A stretch of DNA of 36,045 nt from an uncultured bacterium (GCA_905214735.1 CAJMNI010000023.1:1-36045), one strand, 5' to 3'; shown: positions 7,854 through 17,191, counted from the first letter of the stretch. Translations and numbers: made by a program. The notes: a model not told the origin generated them from the letters alone.

Positions 7854-8575
7854 TTGGCGGCCTCCTTATTCTCGCTAAGTTTCTTGAAATATGCTGTATA
7901 AGGCTCCAGAGAGTTCTGGAGCATCTTCTCCACGCCCTGGCTGGTGATGGTGCCTCCGCTGACGGCATGCACGAAGGCGCGGCCATCTTTCGGCTCCTTT
8001 CCGGCCTTGACGACTTTCACAGATTCGAAAGCGCCTGTCGAAGAGAAAATGTTTTTATTTTCAAACTGGTCTCTGAACCAGGGCTTTTCTATTTCCGCGC
8101 CGAGTCCCGGGGTCTCCCCCTGATGGGCGAAATATGCGCCATAGATGGTGTCGCCGTTGGTGTCGAAAGCCACATACCCCCAGATCGGGCCCCAGAGGCC
8201 CGCACCGTAAACCGGCACGATATATTTCACACCCTTCGGAGTCTCGCATTCGAACACCGGAAGGAGGCGTTCGTCGGCAGGTTTCTTAACCTCCTGGGCG
8301 ATCGAGCGGGTGGTCTGGAAAGCATCGCCGTCAAGACGGTCGCCTTTCGAATTGACCAGGAAGGCCGATTTGATATGTTCGTCGTAGATTTTAGCCACGT
8401 CCTGCCCCTCGGTGGGGATCAGGGCGGCGGAAAGGATCTGACGTTTGGTGTCGTCTTCGATGTTTTTCACCTGTTCGGGTCGGAGAGCCTGATATACCAC
8501 CGAAAGGAGAACTCCCACAATGGCCACCAGCACAATCGAATAGATGATCGTATATGTATTTCCTTGTCTGTTCAT
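7850..8575 (-). CDS. nqrC: Na+-NQR subunit C (covalent FMN)
   Basis: Periplasmic flavin subunit anchored by an N-terminal helix (about 9-29). 241 residues. The flavinylation motif is SGGTIT at 206-211; the family usually has SGAT, so a glycine replaces the alanine just before the acceptor threonine. FMN is attached by ApbE, and no apbE gene is in the window. PGLGAEI near 156-162 and the C-terminal GVEKML are typical. It starts 12 bases after nqrB and overlaps nqrD. Confidence 0.95.
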   Translation of the reverse strand: MNRQGNTYTIIYSIVLVAIVGVLLSVVYQALRPEQVKNIEDDTKRQILSAALIPTEGQDVAKIYDEHIKSAFLVNSKGDRLDGDAFQTTRSIAQEVKKPADERLLPVFECETPKGVKYIVPVYGAGLWGPIWGYVAFDTNGDTIYGAYFAHQGETPGLGAEIEKPWFRDQFENKNIFSSTGAFESVKVVKAGKEPKDGRAFVHAVSGGTITSQGVEKMLQNSLEPYTAYFKKLSENKEAAK

Positions 8576-8587
8576 CTCTTCGGGGGA

Positions 8588-9778
8588 TTAGGAGTTTTTG
8601 ACAGTTACGCGTTTCATGCGTCGGCGGATGTTGGCGTTGACCACGCACCAGTCGATCAGCGGGGCGAAGCAGTTCATGAGGAGCACTGCGAGCATCGCGC
8701 CTTCGGGATAACCGGTGTTGTAGCAGCGGATTATTATGGCGACGATGCCGATCAGGGCTCCGTAGATATATTTGCCTGTGTTGGTTCGGCAGGCGGTGAC
8801 CGGATCGGTTGCCATGAAGACAATGGCGAAGAGGAATCCGCCGAGAGCTATCTGCTCAAATGGAGGAATAAACGACACCGGATAGAGGGGCGACTGCCAA
8901 TGGTAAGCAATGACCGACATCAGCAGGCCTCCGAGCACACCGGAGAGGATGATCCGCCAGTTGGCGATGCCGGTGAGAAGCAGGATTGCGGCTCCGATCA
9001 GGATGCAGAGCGTGGAGGTCTCGCCCCAGGAGCCGGGATAGAATCCGAAGAAAATGTCGCTCATCGAGAGGGGATCGCCGAGAATGTTGGTGATCTGGGT
9101 TCCTGCGTCGGAAGAAGCGATCTGTCCGAGCGGGGTGGCTCCCGAGTAAGCGTCGACAGCCCTCTGGCCGCCGAGCTGAACGAAGACGTTGTCGCCGCTC
9201 ATTTTCGACGGGTAGCTGAAGAAGAGGAAGGCGCGGGTCACCAGGGCCACGTTGAGGAAGTTATAGCCTGTGCCGCCAAACACCTCCTTGGCGAAGATCA
9301 CGGCGAAAGCCACGGCAATCGCGAGCATCCAGCAGGGGGTGTCGACCGGGCAGATCATCGGGATCAGAATGCCCGACACGAGGAATCCTTCCTGAATCTC
9401 ATGTCCTCTTAGCTGCGCCACTATAAACTCGATGCCGAGTCCGACGATATAGGCCGTCAGGATCTGCGGGAGCACGGCCCAGAAGCCGTAGAAGAAGAGC
9501 GCGAAGAAATCGCGTGAGGGGTCGCCGACAGCCATGAAATGCTGCAGGCCGATGTTCCACATTCCGAAGAGGCAGCAGGGGAGAAGGGCGATCACCACCG
9601 TGATCATGGTGCGCTTCGAATCGTTGCTGTCGTGGATATGCACGCCCGACCGCGAGGTCTCGTTGGGCGTGAAGAGGAATGTGTAGAAGCCGTCGAACAC
9701 CGAATGAAGCTTGGAAAACTTGCCTCCAGGCTCGAATTGCGGCTTGATTTTGTCTATTTTTCTCTTTAATCCTTTCAC
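8588..9778 (-). CDS. nqrB: Na+-NQR subunit B (quinone site, covalent FMN, riboflavin)
   Basis: Main membrane subunit, 396 residues, with about ten helices. It carries covalent FMN and lies on the sodium pathway. The flavinylation motif SGAT is at 212-215 (acceptor Thr215) in VDAYSGATPLG. GFLVSGILIPMICP and FGGTGYNFLN are characteristic blocks. The N-terminal 50 residues are cytoplasmic and basic. It follows nqrA after 71 bases. Confidence 0.97.
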   Translation of the reverse strand: MKGLKRKIDKIKPQFEPGGKFSKLHSVFDGFYTFLFTPNETSRSGVHIHDSNDSKRTMITVVIALLPCCLFGMWNIGLQHFMAVGDPSRDFFALFFYGFWAVLPQILTAYIVGLGIEFIVAQLRGHEIQEGFLVSGILIPMICPVDTPCWMLAIAVAFAVIFAKEVFGGTGYNFLNVALVTRAFLFFSYPSKMSGDNVFVQLGGQRAVDAYSGATPLGQIASSDAGTQITNILGDPLSMSDIFFGFYPGSWGETSTLCILIGAAILLLTGIANWRIILSGVLGGLLMSVIAYHWQSPLYPVSFIPPFEQIALGGFLFAIVFMATDPVTACRTNTGKYIYGALIGIVAIIIRCYNTGYPEGAMLAVLLMNCFAPLIDWCVVNANIRRRMKRVTVKNS

Positions 9779-9849
9779 GATGAAAAAATTAAGTAATGGT
9801 TAATTCGTATGGATGAATTGATTTGCTTCTTGCGGTCGAGAAGCCGGCG

Positions 9850-11175
9850 TCAGAGAGTCTCTTTGCGTAGATAGTCGAGACCTTCGCGCACTGCCTTCTG
9901 AAGTTCAATCTTCGAAGTGTCGACAAACTCGGGAAGAGCGAAGTCTTCGGGTGCCACCTCATAGATGCCGAGCTGCTCCATTTTTTCGATATCCTTGGCG
10001 AAAATCGCCTTCAGTAGATATTCCGGATAAATGTCGAACGGGAACACCTTGTCATATTCGCCGCTCATGATCATGGCGCGGTGGCCTCCTTTGATTCGGG
10101 CGTCGAAGCTGAACGGATGTTTGAGCCCCGTCAGGAAAGCGGGGAATGTTTTCTTGACGCTGTATTTCTTCGGATTCATCGAGGCCCAGCCCATGAACTC
10201 GTCGGCGTGGTCACCCTCGTCGATCACCGTGATCTGACGATAGGGGAAACGGAGCCATCCGGTGGCGGGGTCTGCCTTGATGCCGGTGAGGACATTGCCT
10301 GAAATCACGCGAAGATTACCCTCCTTCTCCTTCAGTTCTCCTTTGAGAAGCGTGGAGAGCGAGGCTCCGATCGTGGTCTTTACAAAATGGGGATTCTTTA
10401 CATCGGGACCGGTGAGGGCTACGACGGTAGAGGCATCGAATGTGCCGGTTTTGGCGAAATTTCCAATCCGGGCTGCTGTGCGGGCATCGAGTGTCCAGAC
10501 GGTTTCACCCTTGTTGACCGGTTTGATGGCCTCGATCTGAGTGCCGACATTTCCGGCGGGGTGAGGACCCTGGAATTCATAAACCTCGGCGACAGCCGAA
10601 GTAATCGCGCTTCCGGCGGGGACTGAAAGGTAGACCTTGCCCGATGTGAGCGAAGCGAGATAAGAAAGACCTGCTTCAAGATCGGCGGAATCGGCTTCGA
10701 TGGCCGGCGCGAGGGGGACTGAGTCGAAAGCGGTCACGAAAATGTCGCGGGGATTGTCGTCGATGGGCACGATGTCGAAGGGGCGCTGGCGCATGAAAGC
10801 GAAGAGTCCGCTCTTTTTCAGAGCTTCCAGTTTTTCAGCGGGCGATTTCCCGATGGCGGTTTTAAGGGTATCCTGCGTGCCCTCGCGCTTCACGGAGACA
10901 AACATGATTTTACGGCGTTCACCGCGGTTGATCTCCTCGATCGTTCCCGAAACGGGGGAGACGAGTGCGAGCTCAGGCTGCTCTTTTGCCGCCATAAGCG
11001 GGGCTCCGGACTGGATATTATCGCCGGCTTTTACGAGCACCTTCCATGTATAGCCGGGGAAATCGTCGGGGATGATGGCGAAGCGATCGCTGAGATTGTC
11101 GGTCATGGTCGCACCGACTGCCTTTCCCTCAAGGGGAATGTCAAGGCCTTTCTTGATCCTGATGATTTTAGCCAT
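9850..11175 (-). CDS. nqrA: Na+-NQR subunit A
   Basis: Cytoplasmic peripheral subunit, 441 residues (family about 445-450), first gene of nqrABCDEF. The N-terminus IRIKKGLDIPLEGK is typical, followed by a biotinyl-like fold (PVSGTIEEINRGERR near 75-89) and RPFDIVPIDDNPRDIFVTAFD. It lacks cofactor-binding cysteines, as expected. A consensus promoter lies about 75 bases upstream, so the whole operon is probably one transcript. Confidence 0.97.
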   Translation of the reverse strand: MAKIIRIKKGLDIPLEGKAVGATMTDNLSDRFAIIPDDFPGYTWKVLVKAGDNIQSGAPLMAAKEQPELALVSPVSGTIEEINRGERRKIMFVSVKREGTQDTLKTAIGKSPAEKLEALKKSGLFAFMRQRPFDIVPIDDNPRDIFVTAFDSVPLAPAIEADSADLEAGLSYLASLTSGKVYLSVPAGSAITSAVAEVYEFQGPHPAGNVGTQIEAIKPVNKGETVWTLDARTAARIGNFAKTGTFDASTVVALTGPDVKNPHFVKTTIGASLSTLLKGELKEKEGNLRVISGNVLTGIKADPATGWLRFPYRQITVIDEGDHADEFMGWASMNPKKYSVKKTFPAFLTGLKHPFSFDARIKGGHRAMIMSGEYDKVFPFDIYPEYLLKAIFAKDIEKMEQLGIYEVAPEDFALPEFVDTSKIELQKAVREGLDYLRKETL

Positions 11176-11251
11176 TCTATATAATTACAATTGAATTGCA
11201 TATTTTAGGCCGCAAACGGGTTGTGCCGCCTGCCGACGCCCACTTGAACTG

Positions 11252-11283
11252 CAAAAATACAAAAAAATGTAAATATACCCAAA
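11252..11283 (-). promoter_or_regulatory. Promoter of the nqr operon
   Basis: Minus-strand TTTG (11283-11280), 20 bases, then TATTTTTG (11259-11252), an exact match to both Bacteroidetes elements. It predicts a leader of about 70 bases before the nqrA ATG at 11175. Confidence 0.7.
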
Positions 11284-11317
11284 AATATGATGCATATTGA
11301 GGAAATTTTTCCATAAT

Positions 11318-11351
11318 AAAAATAAGGCACCCGTGAAGGTGCCTTATTTTT
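11318..11351. terminator. Strong terminator after the TPR gene
   Basis: Perfect 14-base stem AAAAATAAGGCACC / GGTGCCTTATTTTT with a six-base loop. A/T-rich arms mean a U-run forms in either direction. It lies about 40 bases after the TPR gene stop and just upstream of the nqr promoter. Confidence 0.9.
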
Positions 11352-11389
11352 ATAACTTTCGCGGAGCCTGCCCGGCTTCGCAGATTGGT

Positions 11390-13024
11390 TTAGAGCGAAT
11401 CGGCAAACTTGCGAAGTTCCTCGTTGGAGGGGTCGATTTCGATTGCCTTGTTGAAAGATGTCTTAGCCTTAGCCTTGTCGCCGAGAGTGTAGTAATAGTT
11501 GCCGAGATAGATATACATATCCTTGGCATCGTTCTTGGCGGCGTTGCTGGGCGCTTCGAGCGTCTCATATTCGGCGATCGCCTTCTCATAGAGGGGAGCG
11601 GCAGCCTTCTCGGCGTTGGCCTTGTCGGCTTTGAGTTTGGCGATGTCACCGCGCATCTTGTTGGGCTTGTAATAGCCGGGATAAGCCTCGGCAGCCTTGT
11701 TGATCACTTCCTCTTCCTCAGCGAGATACTGATTGAACTTTGCGGGATCGTTCTTGGTCTGTACGCCTGCATAGTAGAGGAAAGTTGCCTGCTGCACGAA
11801 ATCGTTGTAGCCGGGTTCCTCGGTTTTCTCGATATAACCCTTGTATGCATTGGCAGCGGCCTCAAGGTCGCCCTTGTCGACATAGATCATCGAGAGCTGC
11901 TTGTTGAAGTTGGCGTTTTCGGGCATCTCCTTGATAGCCTCGTTGAGCACGTCGATAGCCTCGTCAATGCGTTTTGCGCGGTCGAGCTCGTCGGCGATCA
12001 GCGTATAGTCGATCGGGGCCATTTTGTTCACAGAGGGGTTAGCCTTGTGGGCAGCGTAGAGGGCCTCGGCGAGCGGAAGGATCTGCTGCTGCATTTCGGG
12101 AATCTGGGCAGCGTTCATGAACTGATAGCGCTGAGCCGTGAAGTTCTTCGGATTGGCGGCGAGGAGCTGGGTAGCGTAGTCGTAACCGTTCTTGTAGTCG
12201 CCTCCGTAGAAGAGGAGGAACGAGTAGCGGTCTTCGTCGCTCTTGAAGTGGCTCGGGTTCTTCACATACTGGCCGTAGAGCTCGGCAGCCTTCTTATAAT
12301 CCTTCTTGTTATAGTAAGCATTGGCGAGCTCGCGCTGGCCGAGCGCCGAATTGGGATTTACGGAAAGAAGGTTTGTGAGCATCTTCACGGCGTAGTCGGG
12401 GTTGACCTGAGTGAAGAGGTTGGCATATTTCACGTAAGCGGCCGTGGCGTTGGGATCGTAGTTGGCAGCCATCTCATATTTTGCAGCTGCGCCGCCCCAG
12501 TCTTTCTTCTCTTTGAGGATGTCGCCTTCGAAGAGATAGATTTCCGGGCTTTCGAGGTCATATTTGCGAGCCTTGTCGACAGCTTTGGTAATCTGCTTGG
12601 CGTAAACCACCGGGTCAACGGCGTCGTAAGCGCGTGCGATGGCGATTTCCACGCCGGGATCTTTCTTCGTAAGCTTTTCAGCCTGCTTGAAGAGAGTCTC
12701 TGCTGCTTTGGCATCGCCGTTCAGGAGCTGGATCCTACCCTGGCCAACATAGTTGTAGGGGTTGTCTGCGTCGGCTGCGATACCCTGCTCAAAATATTTG
12801 GCAGCGGCGGCATTATCCTTCTCGCCCAAAGCGATGAGGCCGAGGAAGTAATTGCTCACAGCCTTGTCGGTCTGCGGGTTGGAGAGGCTGCGCGTAAGCA
12901 GGTCTTTGGCGTTTTCGAGCTGGTCGGCCTTGTAATACTCGCGGCCTTCCTGATGGGTCTGCGCATTGGCCGCGAATGCAGCGGCGCCGGCAAGACACAG
13001 TGTGAATATACCTTTGAATTTCAT
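11390..13024 (-). CDS. Secreted TPR-repeat protein
   Basis: 544 residues. It has a clear signal peptide (MKFKGIFTLCLAGAAAFAANA, cut after ANAQ or just before it) with no lipobox. The rest is a chain of tetratricopeptide repeats, for example AVSNYFLGLIALGEKDNAAA, GQRELANAYYNKKDYKKAA and YIYLGNYYYTLGDKAKAKTS near the C-terminus. TPR arrays act as periplasmic protein-binding scaffolds. It follows the PstS-like lipoprotein after 138 bases and lies in the same minus-strand block as tonB/exbBD. That association suggests a role in the TonB machinery, but this is inference. Confidence 0.85.
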   Translation of the reverse strand: MKFKGIFTLCLAGAAAFAANAQTHQEGREYYKADQLENAKDLLTRSLSNPQTDKAVSNYFLGLIALGEKDNAAAAKYFEQGIAADADNPYNYVGQGRIQLLNGDAKAAETLFKQAEKLTKKDPGVEIAIARAYDAVDPVVYAKQITKAVDKARKYDLESPEIYLFEGDILKEKKDWGGAAAKYEMAANYDPNATAAYVKYANLFTQVNPDYAVKMLTNLLSVNPNSALGQRELANAYYNKKDYKKAAELYGQYVKNPSHFKSDEDRYSFLLFYGGDYKNGYDYATQLLAANPKNFTAQRYQFMNAAQIPEMQQQILPLAEALYAAHKANPSVNKMAPIDYTLIADELDRAKRIDEAIDVLNEAIKEMPENANFNKQLSMIYVDKGDLEAAANAYKGYIEKTEEPGYNDFVQQATFLYYAGVQTKNDPAKFNQYLAEEEEVINKAAEAYPGYYKPNKMRGDIAKLKADKANAEKAAAPLYEKAIAEYETLEAPSNAAKNDAKDMYIYLGNYYYTLGDKAKAKTSFNKAIEIDPSNEELRKFADSL

Positions 13025-13162
13025 ATTGCGTAATTGTTATCTATTTTTCCTATCGGTTAGTTCTCTCGGGTTCGGAATTCCGACTGACATTGTCAGGTCG
13101 GGTAGATTTCCGATTTATCCTTTTGACACGGATCGGGAATGAAAGTTTATCCGATTCCCGGC

Positions 13163-14188
13163 TCACTTGGCTTTGCCTCCCGAGGGCACGAGCTCGACAA
13201 CTCTTTGCGACACGTTGTAGGGAAGAATGCCTGTGAGCGAAATGATCTTCTGGCCTGCGAAACCGGTGACAAACGAGTAGAAACTGTTGAGCACGCTGTG
13301 TTTCGGAGAGGTAGTGATCATATAGACCTTTCTAAATAACGGATATTCTCCCGAATTAATATACACCTGATAGGGCTTATAGGCAGTCGGATCGAAATCG
13401 TTGGCCTCCGTCGGGTTGCTGACCTTGATCACGTTTACCTCCGTGGTGAGCTCAGTGGCGACAGTATCGTTCTGATTCTGATAATCTTCGTAACGCTGGT
13501 CCACAGGGACTTTGCGGGCTTTCTCGAGGTCTTCTCCGAGCCAGCTGACGCTGATTATTCCGAGCGCGCTTTTATCTTTTTTCACAAAATCAAACACGTC
13601 GGCATTATTTTTCTGGGCGAAAGCGTTGGGGTTGTCGGAGATTTTTCTGCCGGCGGGGAGGAACTTGTCGCGCATATAGCTCACGGTCGACGAGCCGACA
13701 TTGTCGAACACGATCTTGATAGCCGTGGTGTCCTGGCTCACGAGCTGACTCCATCGGGTCACCTTCCCGTTGAGGATATCGCCGATCTCCGTCATGGAGA
13801 GCGAAGTCACGGGGTTCTCCTTGTTGGTGATGATTGCCACGGCGTCGACAGCGATGCAATGCTGGCGGGCGATGCGCTTATATTTGCTTTTGAGATAATC
13901 CACCTGCTCTTTAGTGAGCTCCTTGGTCACGATGATGCCTTGCGTATTGTCCGACATCAGGGTGTCGATAGCCTGCTGTTCGCTCACGAAGAAGGGGATG
14001 ATCGACGACTCCGGATAGGAGAATTCAAACACTTCGATTTCCTCCTGAAGGATATTGCGGAAACCGTCATCGCAAAAGATAGTGGCGCTTCCTTTTGCAT
14101 ATTCGCCGCGTTTCACCTCGCCACATGATGAAACTCCCAGCCAAAGGATGGCTGAGAGCAACAAAAGAGAATATTTTTTTATTTTCAC
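13163..14188 (-). CDS. PstS-like substrate-binding lipoprotein
   Basis: 341 residues. The signal peptide ends in a lipobox (LGVSSC) with Cys22 as lipid-anchor site. The mature part is a type II periplasmic binding fold of the PstS family: FCDDGFRNILQEEIEVFE, DNTQGIIVTKELTKEQ, VAIITNKENPV, SMTEIGDILNGKVTRWSQL and NVGSSTVSYMRDKF. No pstCAB permease is nearby; instead it lies between tonB/exbBD and a TPR protein. A phosphate-binding role in transport is therefore doubtful, and it may be an accessory of the TonB complex. The ligand is unknown. Confidence 0.85.
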   Translation of the reverse strand: MKIKKYSLLLLSAILWLGVSSCGEVKRGEYAKGSATIFCDDGFRNILQEEIEVFEFSYPESSIIPFFVSEQQAIDTLMSDNTQGIIVTKELTKEQVDYLKSKYKRIARQHCIAVDAVAIITNKENPVTSLSMTEIGDILNGKVTRWSQLVSQDTTAIKIVFDNVGSSTVSYMRDKFLPAGRKISDNPNAFAQKNNADVFDFVKKDKSALGIISVSWLGEDLEKARKVPVDQRYEDYQNQNDTVATELTTEVNVIKVSNPTEANDFDPTAYKPYQVYINSGEYPLFRKVYMITTSPKHSVLNSFYSFVTGFAGQKIISLTGILPYNVSQRVVELVPSGGKAK

Positions 14189-14248
14189 AATTACAAAGAT
14201 TTTTCGGTTAGAAATCGACAGCCGTCATCCCCGGGGAGGGGAGAGGCA

Positions 14249-14458
14249 TCAACCCCAGCCCTTGTAAAGACGGATTCCTCTCCACACGCCGTAGACGCAA
14301 AGGAGCGAACCGATCACGATGCTGATAGCCTGATTGTCGATGTTGAATACGTTAAAAATAAACAGAACCCCGACTCCGAGATAAATAAGAATCATAAAGA
14401 TTCCGAAGGCGATTCTTGCGCCTTTCGGAGACTGGGGCATGTTGTCAGAACTTCTCAT
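14249..14458 (-). CDS. Small two-helix membrane protein upstream of the PstS-like gene
   Basis: 69 residues with two hydrophobic helices (about 16-36 and 42-60) separated by NIDNQA, ending in a basic tail (RGIRLYKGWG). It starts after a strong terminator and a candidate promoter and is followed 60 bases later by the PstS-like gene, so it is probably the first gene of that unit. Function unknown. Confidence 0.75.
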   Translation of the reverse strand: MRSSDNMPQSPKGARIAFGIFMILIYLGVGVLFIFNVFNIDNQAISIVIGSLLCVYGVWRGIRLYKGWG

Positions 14459-14529
14459 AACTTTAATGTTTTTGGGTTTTATATTTTTAACAATTCACAT
14501 CGCGCTATGTTCATCGCTCTGTTAAATTC

Positions 14530-14537
14530 CAAATGTA
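14530..14537 (-). promoter_or_regulatory. Candidate promoter for the membrane protein-PstS-TPR unit
   Basis: TACATTTG on the minus strand fits TAnnTTTG. No TTTG is found at the expected -33 position, only TTTC. It lies between the tonB terminator and the next start codon (14458), where a promoter is needed, predicting a leader of about 65 bases. Confidence 0.45.
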
Positions 14538-14670
14538 AAATTAATAAAAAAATCGAAACCGGAGGCAATTCCAAGGCGAATTAGCCGAATTTTTTATATC
14601 CATTCCCTCTTTTTCTCAGGTTTGGGTCGTCGGGCGAGAGGAGGCATAAAGGCAAGAGGGAATAAAAACA

Positions 14671-14704
14671 AAAGAGGGCAGACTCTCGAAGTTCTGCCCT
14701 CTTT
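14671..14704. terminator. Terminator after tonB
   Basis: Twelve-base perfect stem AAAGAGGGCAGA / TCTGCCCTCTTT with a ten-base loop, about 20 bases after the tonB stop. On the minus strand it continues into TGTTTTTATT. It splits the TonB operon from the PstS-TPR unit. Confidence 0.85.
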
Positions 14705-14723
14705 CGATATGGAATCTAATCAA

Positions 14724-15596
14724 TTATTGATTCTGGAGACGGAAGGTTACGGGGAGGTTGAAGTAGCTTCGCACAGCAACACCGTTGTTTTTACCGGGCT
14801 GCCATCTCGGCATCTTCTTCACCACGCGGATAGCCTCGCGGTCGAGGTCGCGGTCAACGCCCTTGACAACAGTAACGTTGCCGATCGAGCCGTCTTTTTC
14901 AACCACGAACTTCACGATCACACGACCCTGGATGTCATTCTGCTGGGCCGATTCGGGATAGCGGATGTTGTTGCTGAGGAACTTCATCAGCGCGCCCTGA
15001 CCACCGGGGAATTCAGCCTGCTGCTCAACAGCCACGAAGATCTCGTCTTCTTTCGGCTTGGCCTTTTCGGGTTCAGGTTCTTTTACAACAACCTGCTCCT
15101 GCACTGCCTTGAACTTATCGGCATTGTCAGAACCCTCCTGGTTAACGACACCGCGGGCGGTGTTGTCTTCCTTCTGGGTATCCATATCCATAACCTCGTT
15201 TTTCACTTTGTCGGCGTCGACGATGGCGATCTGGGTAACCTGCACTGTGGCGAGCACCTCTTCGGGCACTTCCACTTCAGGCTGCTCATATTTCACCTCT
15301 TCTTCGGGCTCTTCCTGCTGTTCCTCCTGCTGCTCGGCGAGATCGGCGGCCATCATGGCCTCACGCTGCTCCTGAAGAGCGAGGGCTTCCTGCTCGGCGC
15401 GGTAGTCCGACCATTTGTTGAGTCCGAGGATAAGGACGAAGATCACTGCCAGACCGATCAGCATATAGAGCATTGCCAGGTTGTGACGCTTGTCGCTGCT
15501 CTTGCGAATCTGATACGCACCGAATTCCTTATTTTTGTCGGCGAAGACAAGGTTACGCCATTCCGCCGATGTCAGATCTACATTTCTTTTAGCCAT
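14724..15596 (-). CDS. tonB: TonB energy transducer
   Basis: 290 residues. A short cytoplasmic N-terminus is followed by one membrane helix (about 40-60), a long Glu/Gln/Pro-rich periplasmic spacer (about 65-195) and a TonB C-terminal domain (about 200-288). The domain contains FPGGQGALMKFLSNNIRYP, GRVIVKFVVEKDGSI and FNLPVTFRL. It passes proton-motive energy from ExbB/ExbD to outer-membrane TonB-dependent receptors. It lies 33 bases after the second exbD gene in an exbB-exbD-exbD-tonB operon. The spacer is dominated by acidic and Gln residues rather than the Pro-Lys repeats of enterobacterial TonB. Confidence 0.94.
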   Translation of the reverse strand: MAKRNVDLTSAEWRNLVFADKNKEFGAYQIRKSSDKRHNLAMLYMLIGLAVIFVLILGLNKWSDYRAEQEALALQEQREAMMAADLAEQQEEQQEEPEEEVKYEQPEVEVPEEVLATVQVTQIAIVDADKVKNEVMDMDTQKEDNTARGVVNQEGSDNADKFKAVQEQVVVKEPEPEKAKPKEDEIFVAVEQQAEFPGGQGALMKFLSNNIRYPESAQQNDIQGRVIVKFVVEKDGSIGNVTVVKGVDRDLDREAIRVVKKMPRWQPGKNNGVAVRSYFNLPVTFRLQNQ

Positions 15597-15629
15597 TTTC
15601 TTTACTTGCTTTAAGTTTATAAATCCGAC

Positions 15630-16406
15630 TTATTTATGATGACGGTTCTGATAATCGATCACCATAGTAGAATCCGCCTTGGTCATATTGTCGATCTGAT
15701 ATTTCGAAATCGAGTTGATCTGCATTTCGTCGAGCACTTCCACGAGCGAGCCGAAGCTTGCTTCGGGAGTCGATTTGATGATGATCACAGGTTTCGAAAG
15801 CTTCTCGTCTTTTCTGACTTTCGACGCAGCCTCATCATAAGCCTGCTGAGCTTTTTCGCGGTCCTCTTTGGTTTCGAGCGAGCCGAAACCGCCGTTGGCG
15901 TATTTCTCTTTCAGCTTGTTGATCTGCTCAAGCACATCCTTGTTACGCTTCTGGATAATCTCGCGGATTCCGCGGGCTTTTCCAGTTTTCTCATCGTTAG
16001 AAAGGAATGAAGTTTCCTGGAGATTGTTGTTTGCAGCCACGCTCTCGGGAGTTGTGCCGAGGCCTGCGTCGCCACCGGGTTTGCCAAAGTAATAGTAAAC
16101 CACGGGAACAACTTTTCCATTAACAGTGTCCGCTTCCAGCGAGCCGACTTTTCTCTTGGCGTCGAGAATGATGGTGACGGCGTCGTCGGCCGAAGCCTGC
16201 GACATGTTCTCCTCATTCTGCACCTTCTCGTTGGAGGGGAGCGCTATTGTCAGTGTCTGGGATTTGATCATGGTTGTACAGAGCATGAAGAACGTGATAA
16301 GCAACATGTTCATGTCGACCATAGGGGTGAAATCGACGCGGATCTGCATCTTTTTCTGGTGGCTCTTGCCTTTGCCGCCACCATTGCCTTGCTGAACTTC
16401 TGCCAT
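15630..16406 (-). CDS. exbD: ExbD-family proton-channel subunit (second copy)
   Basis: 258 residues. One N-terminal membrane helix, VDFTPMVDMNMLLITFFML (about 25-45), carries the conserved Asp in MVDM. A periplasmic domain follows with an inserted Lys/Glu-rich helical stretch (about 150-195), ending in FGSLVEVLDEMQINSISKY. The N-terminus is Gly/Lys/Gln-rich. It starts three bases after the first exbD stop. Two unequal ExbD paralogues next to one ExbB is a usual Bacteroidetes arrangement and suggests a hetero-oligomeric motor. Confidence 0.92.
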   Translation of the reverse strand: MAEVQQGNGGGKGKSHQKKMQIRVDFTPMVDMNMLLITFFMLCTTMIKSQTLTIALPSNEKVQNEENMSQASADDAVTIILDAKRKVGSLEADTVNGKVVPVVYYYFGKPGGDAGLGTTPESVAANNNLQETSFLSNDEKTGKARGIREIIQKRNKDVLEQINKLKEKYANGGFGSLETKEDREKAQQAYDEAASKVRKDEKLSKPVIIIKSTPEASFGSLVEVLDEMQINSISKYQIDNMTKADSTMVIDYQNRHHK

Positions 16407-16409
16407 ATC

Positions 16410-17135
16410 TTATTCTTCCCCTCCTTTCAGAGCTGTCAATAACGTGAATTTATTCATGTGAATGGTCTGGAGGTTATCCATGATCATGTGTACCACTTCG
16501 AAAGAAGTGTTCTGGTCGGCCTTGATAGCCACGCCGGTTCCGTCTTTGATTTTGTCAGCGAGGACCGAGTTGTCGGTCTGACGCATTGCCTTCATCCAGA
16601 TCTGGAACTCAGTGGGGGTAGCCTCATTGCTGTTCCAGGCCACGGGAATGCCGGTGTGTTTGCCTTCAGCTTCAAATTCGCCCTGCAGCCACTTGTCCAT
16701 TTTGGTCTGGCCTTCCTGCTGGTCAGCAAGGTCGAGGAATTCGCCCATCTGCGACAGAGGCACACCGAACGAACCCAGTTTGCTGAAAGCGTATTTTTGC
16801 TTGTCTGTGAATTTTACCTTGTTCTTATGAGTCTCGTTGTAAATCTCGGCTGCGCGATCGAGAAGCGCCATGCGCATCTTTTCGTTACTCCAGTTGGCTG
16901 AAGTGTCGTTGTTCATCGTGAGCCAGACTTTACCCTCCGGGTTCACGAGCACCTGCACATAGTTGGTCTCCTGCACCTTTTCGGTCGAAACCGAAGGCGG
17001 GGTGATCACCGTGGCGGGCTCTTTGCTGAGGAAGGTAGAGGTCAACATGAAGAAGGTAAGCAGAAGCACGGTCACATCACTCATCGCCGTCATGTCGATG
17101 AATGTGCTCTTTCTTGCTATTTTTACTCTTCCCAT
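16410..17135 (-). CDS. exbD: ExbD-family proton-channel subunit (first copy)
   Basis: 241 residues. The helix DMTAMSDVTVLLLTFFMLTS (about 14-33) holds the proton-binding Asp in AMSDV. The periplasmic part has an insertion (about 90-165) and ends with the ExbD core TGVAIKADQNTSFEVVHMIM. It differs clearly from the downstream copy, so this is an old paralogue pair rather than a recent duplication. It lies 56 bases after exbB. Confidence 0.92.
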   Translation of the reverse strand: MGRVKIARKSTFIDMTAMSDVTVLLLTFFMLTSTFLSKEPATVITPPSVSTEKVQETNYVQVLVNPEGKVWLTMNNDTSANWSNEKMRMALLDRAAEIYNETHKNKVKFTDKQKYAFSKLGSFGVPLSQMGEFLDLADQQEGQTKMDKWLQGEFEAEGKHTGIPVAWNSNEATPTEFQIWMKAMRQTDNSVLADKIKDGTGVAIKADQNTSFEVVHMIMDNLQTIHMNKFTLLTALKGGEE

Positions 17136-17191
17136 ATTAGCTATTTAACTTTAATCGGTTATTAAATTTGGTAGGTTTGACAGGCCCTCAA

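Noticed and set aside
7826..9412. 528-codon open frame on the plus strand
   Set aside because: Antisense to nqrC and nqrB, whose cofactor motifs and family lengths are clear.
11297..13033. Long open frame of 578 codons on the plus strand
   Set aside because: It lies wholly opposite the TPR gene, which has a signal peptide and recognisable repeats. High GC content keeps the opposite strand open. It has no family features.
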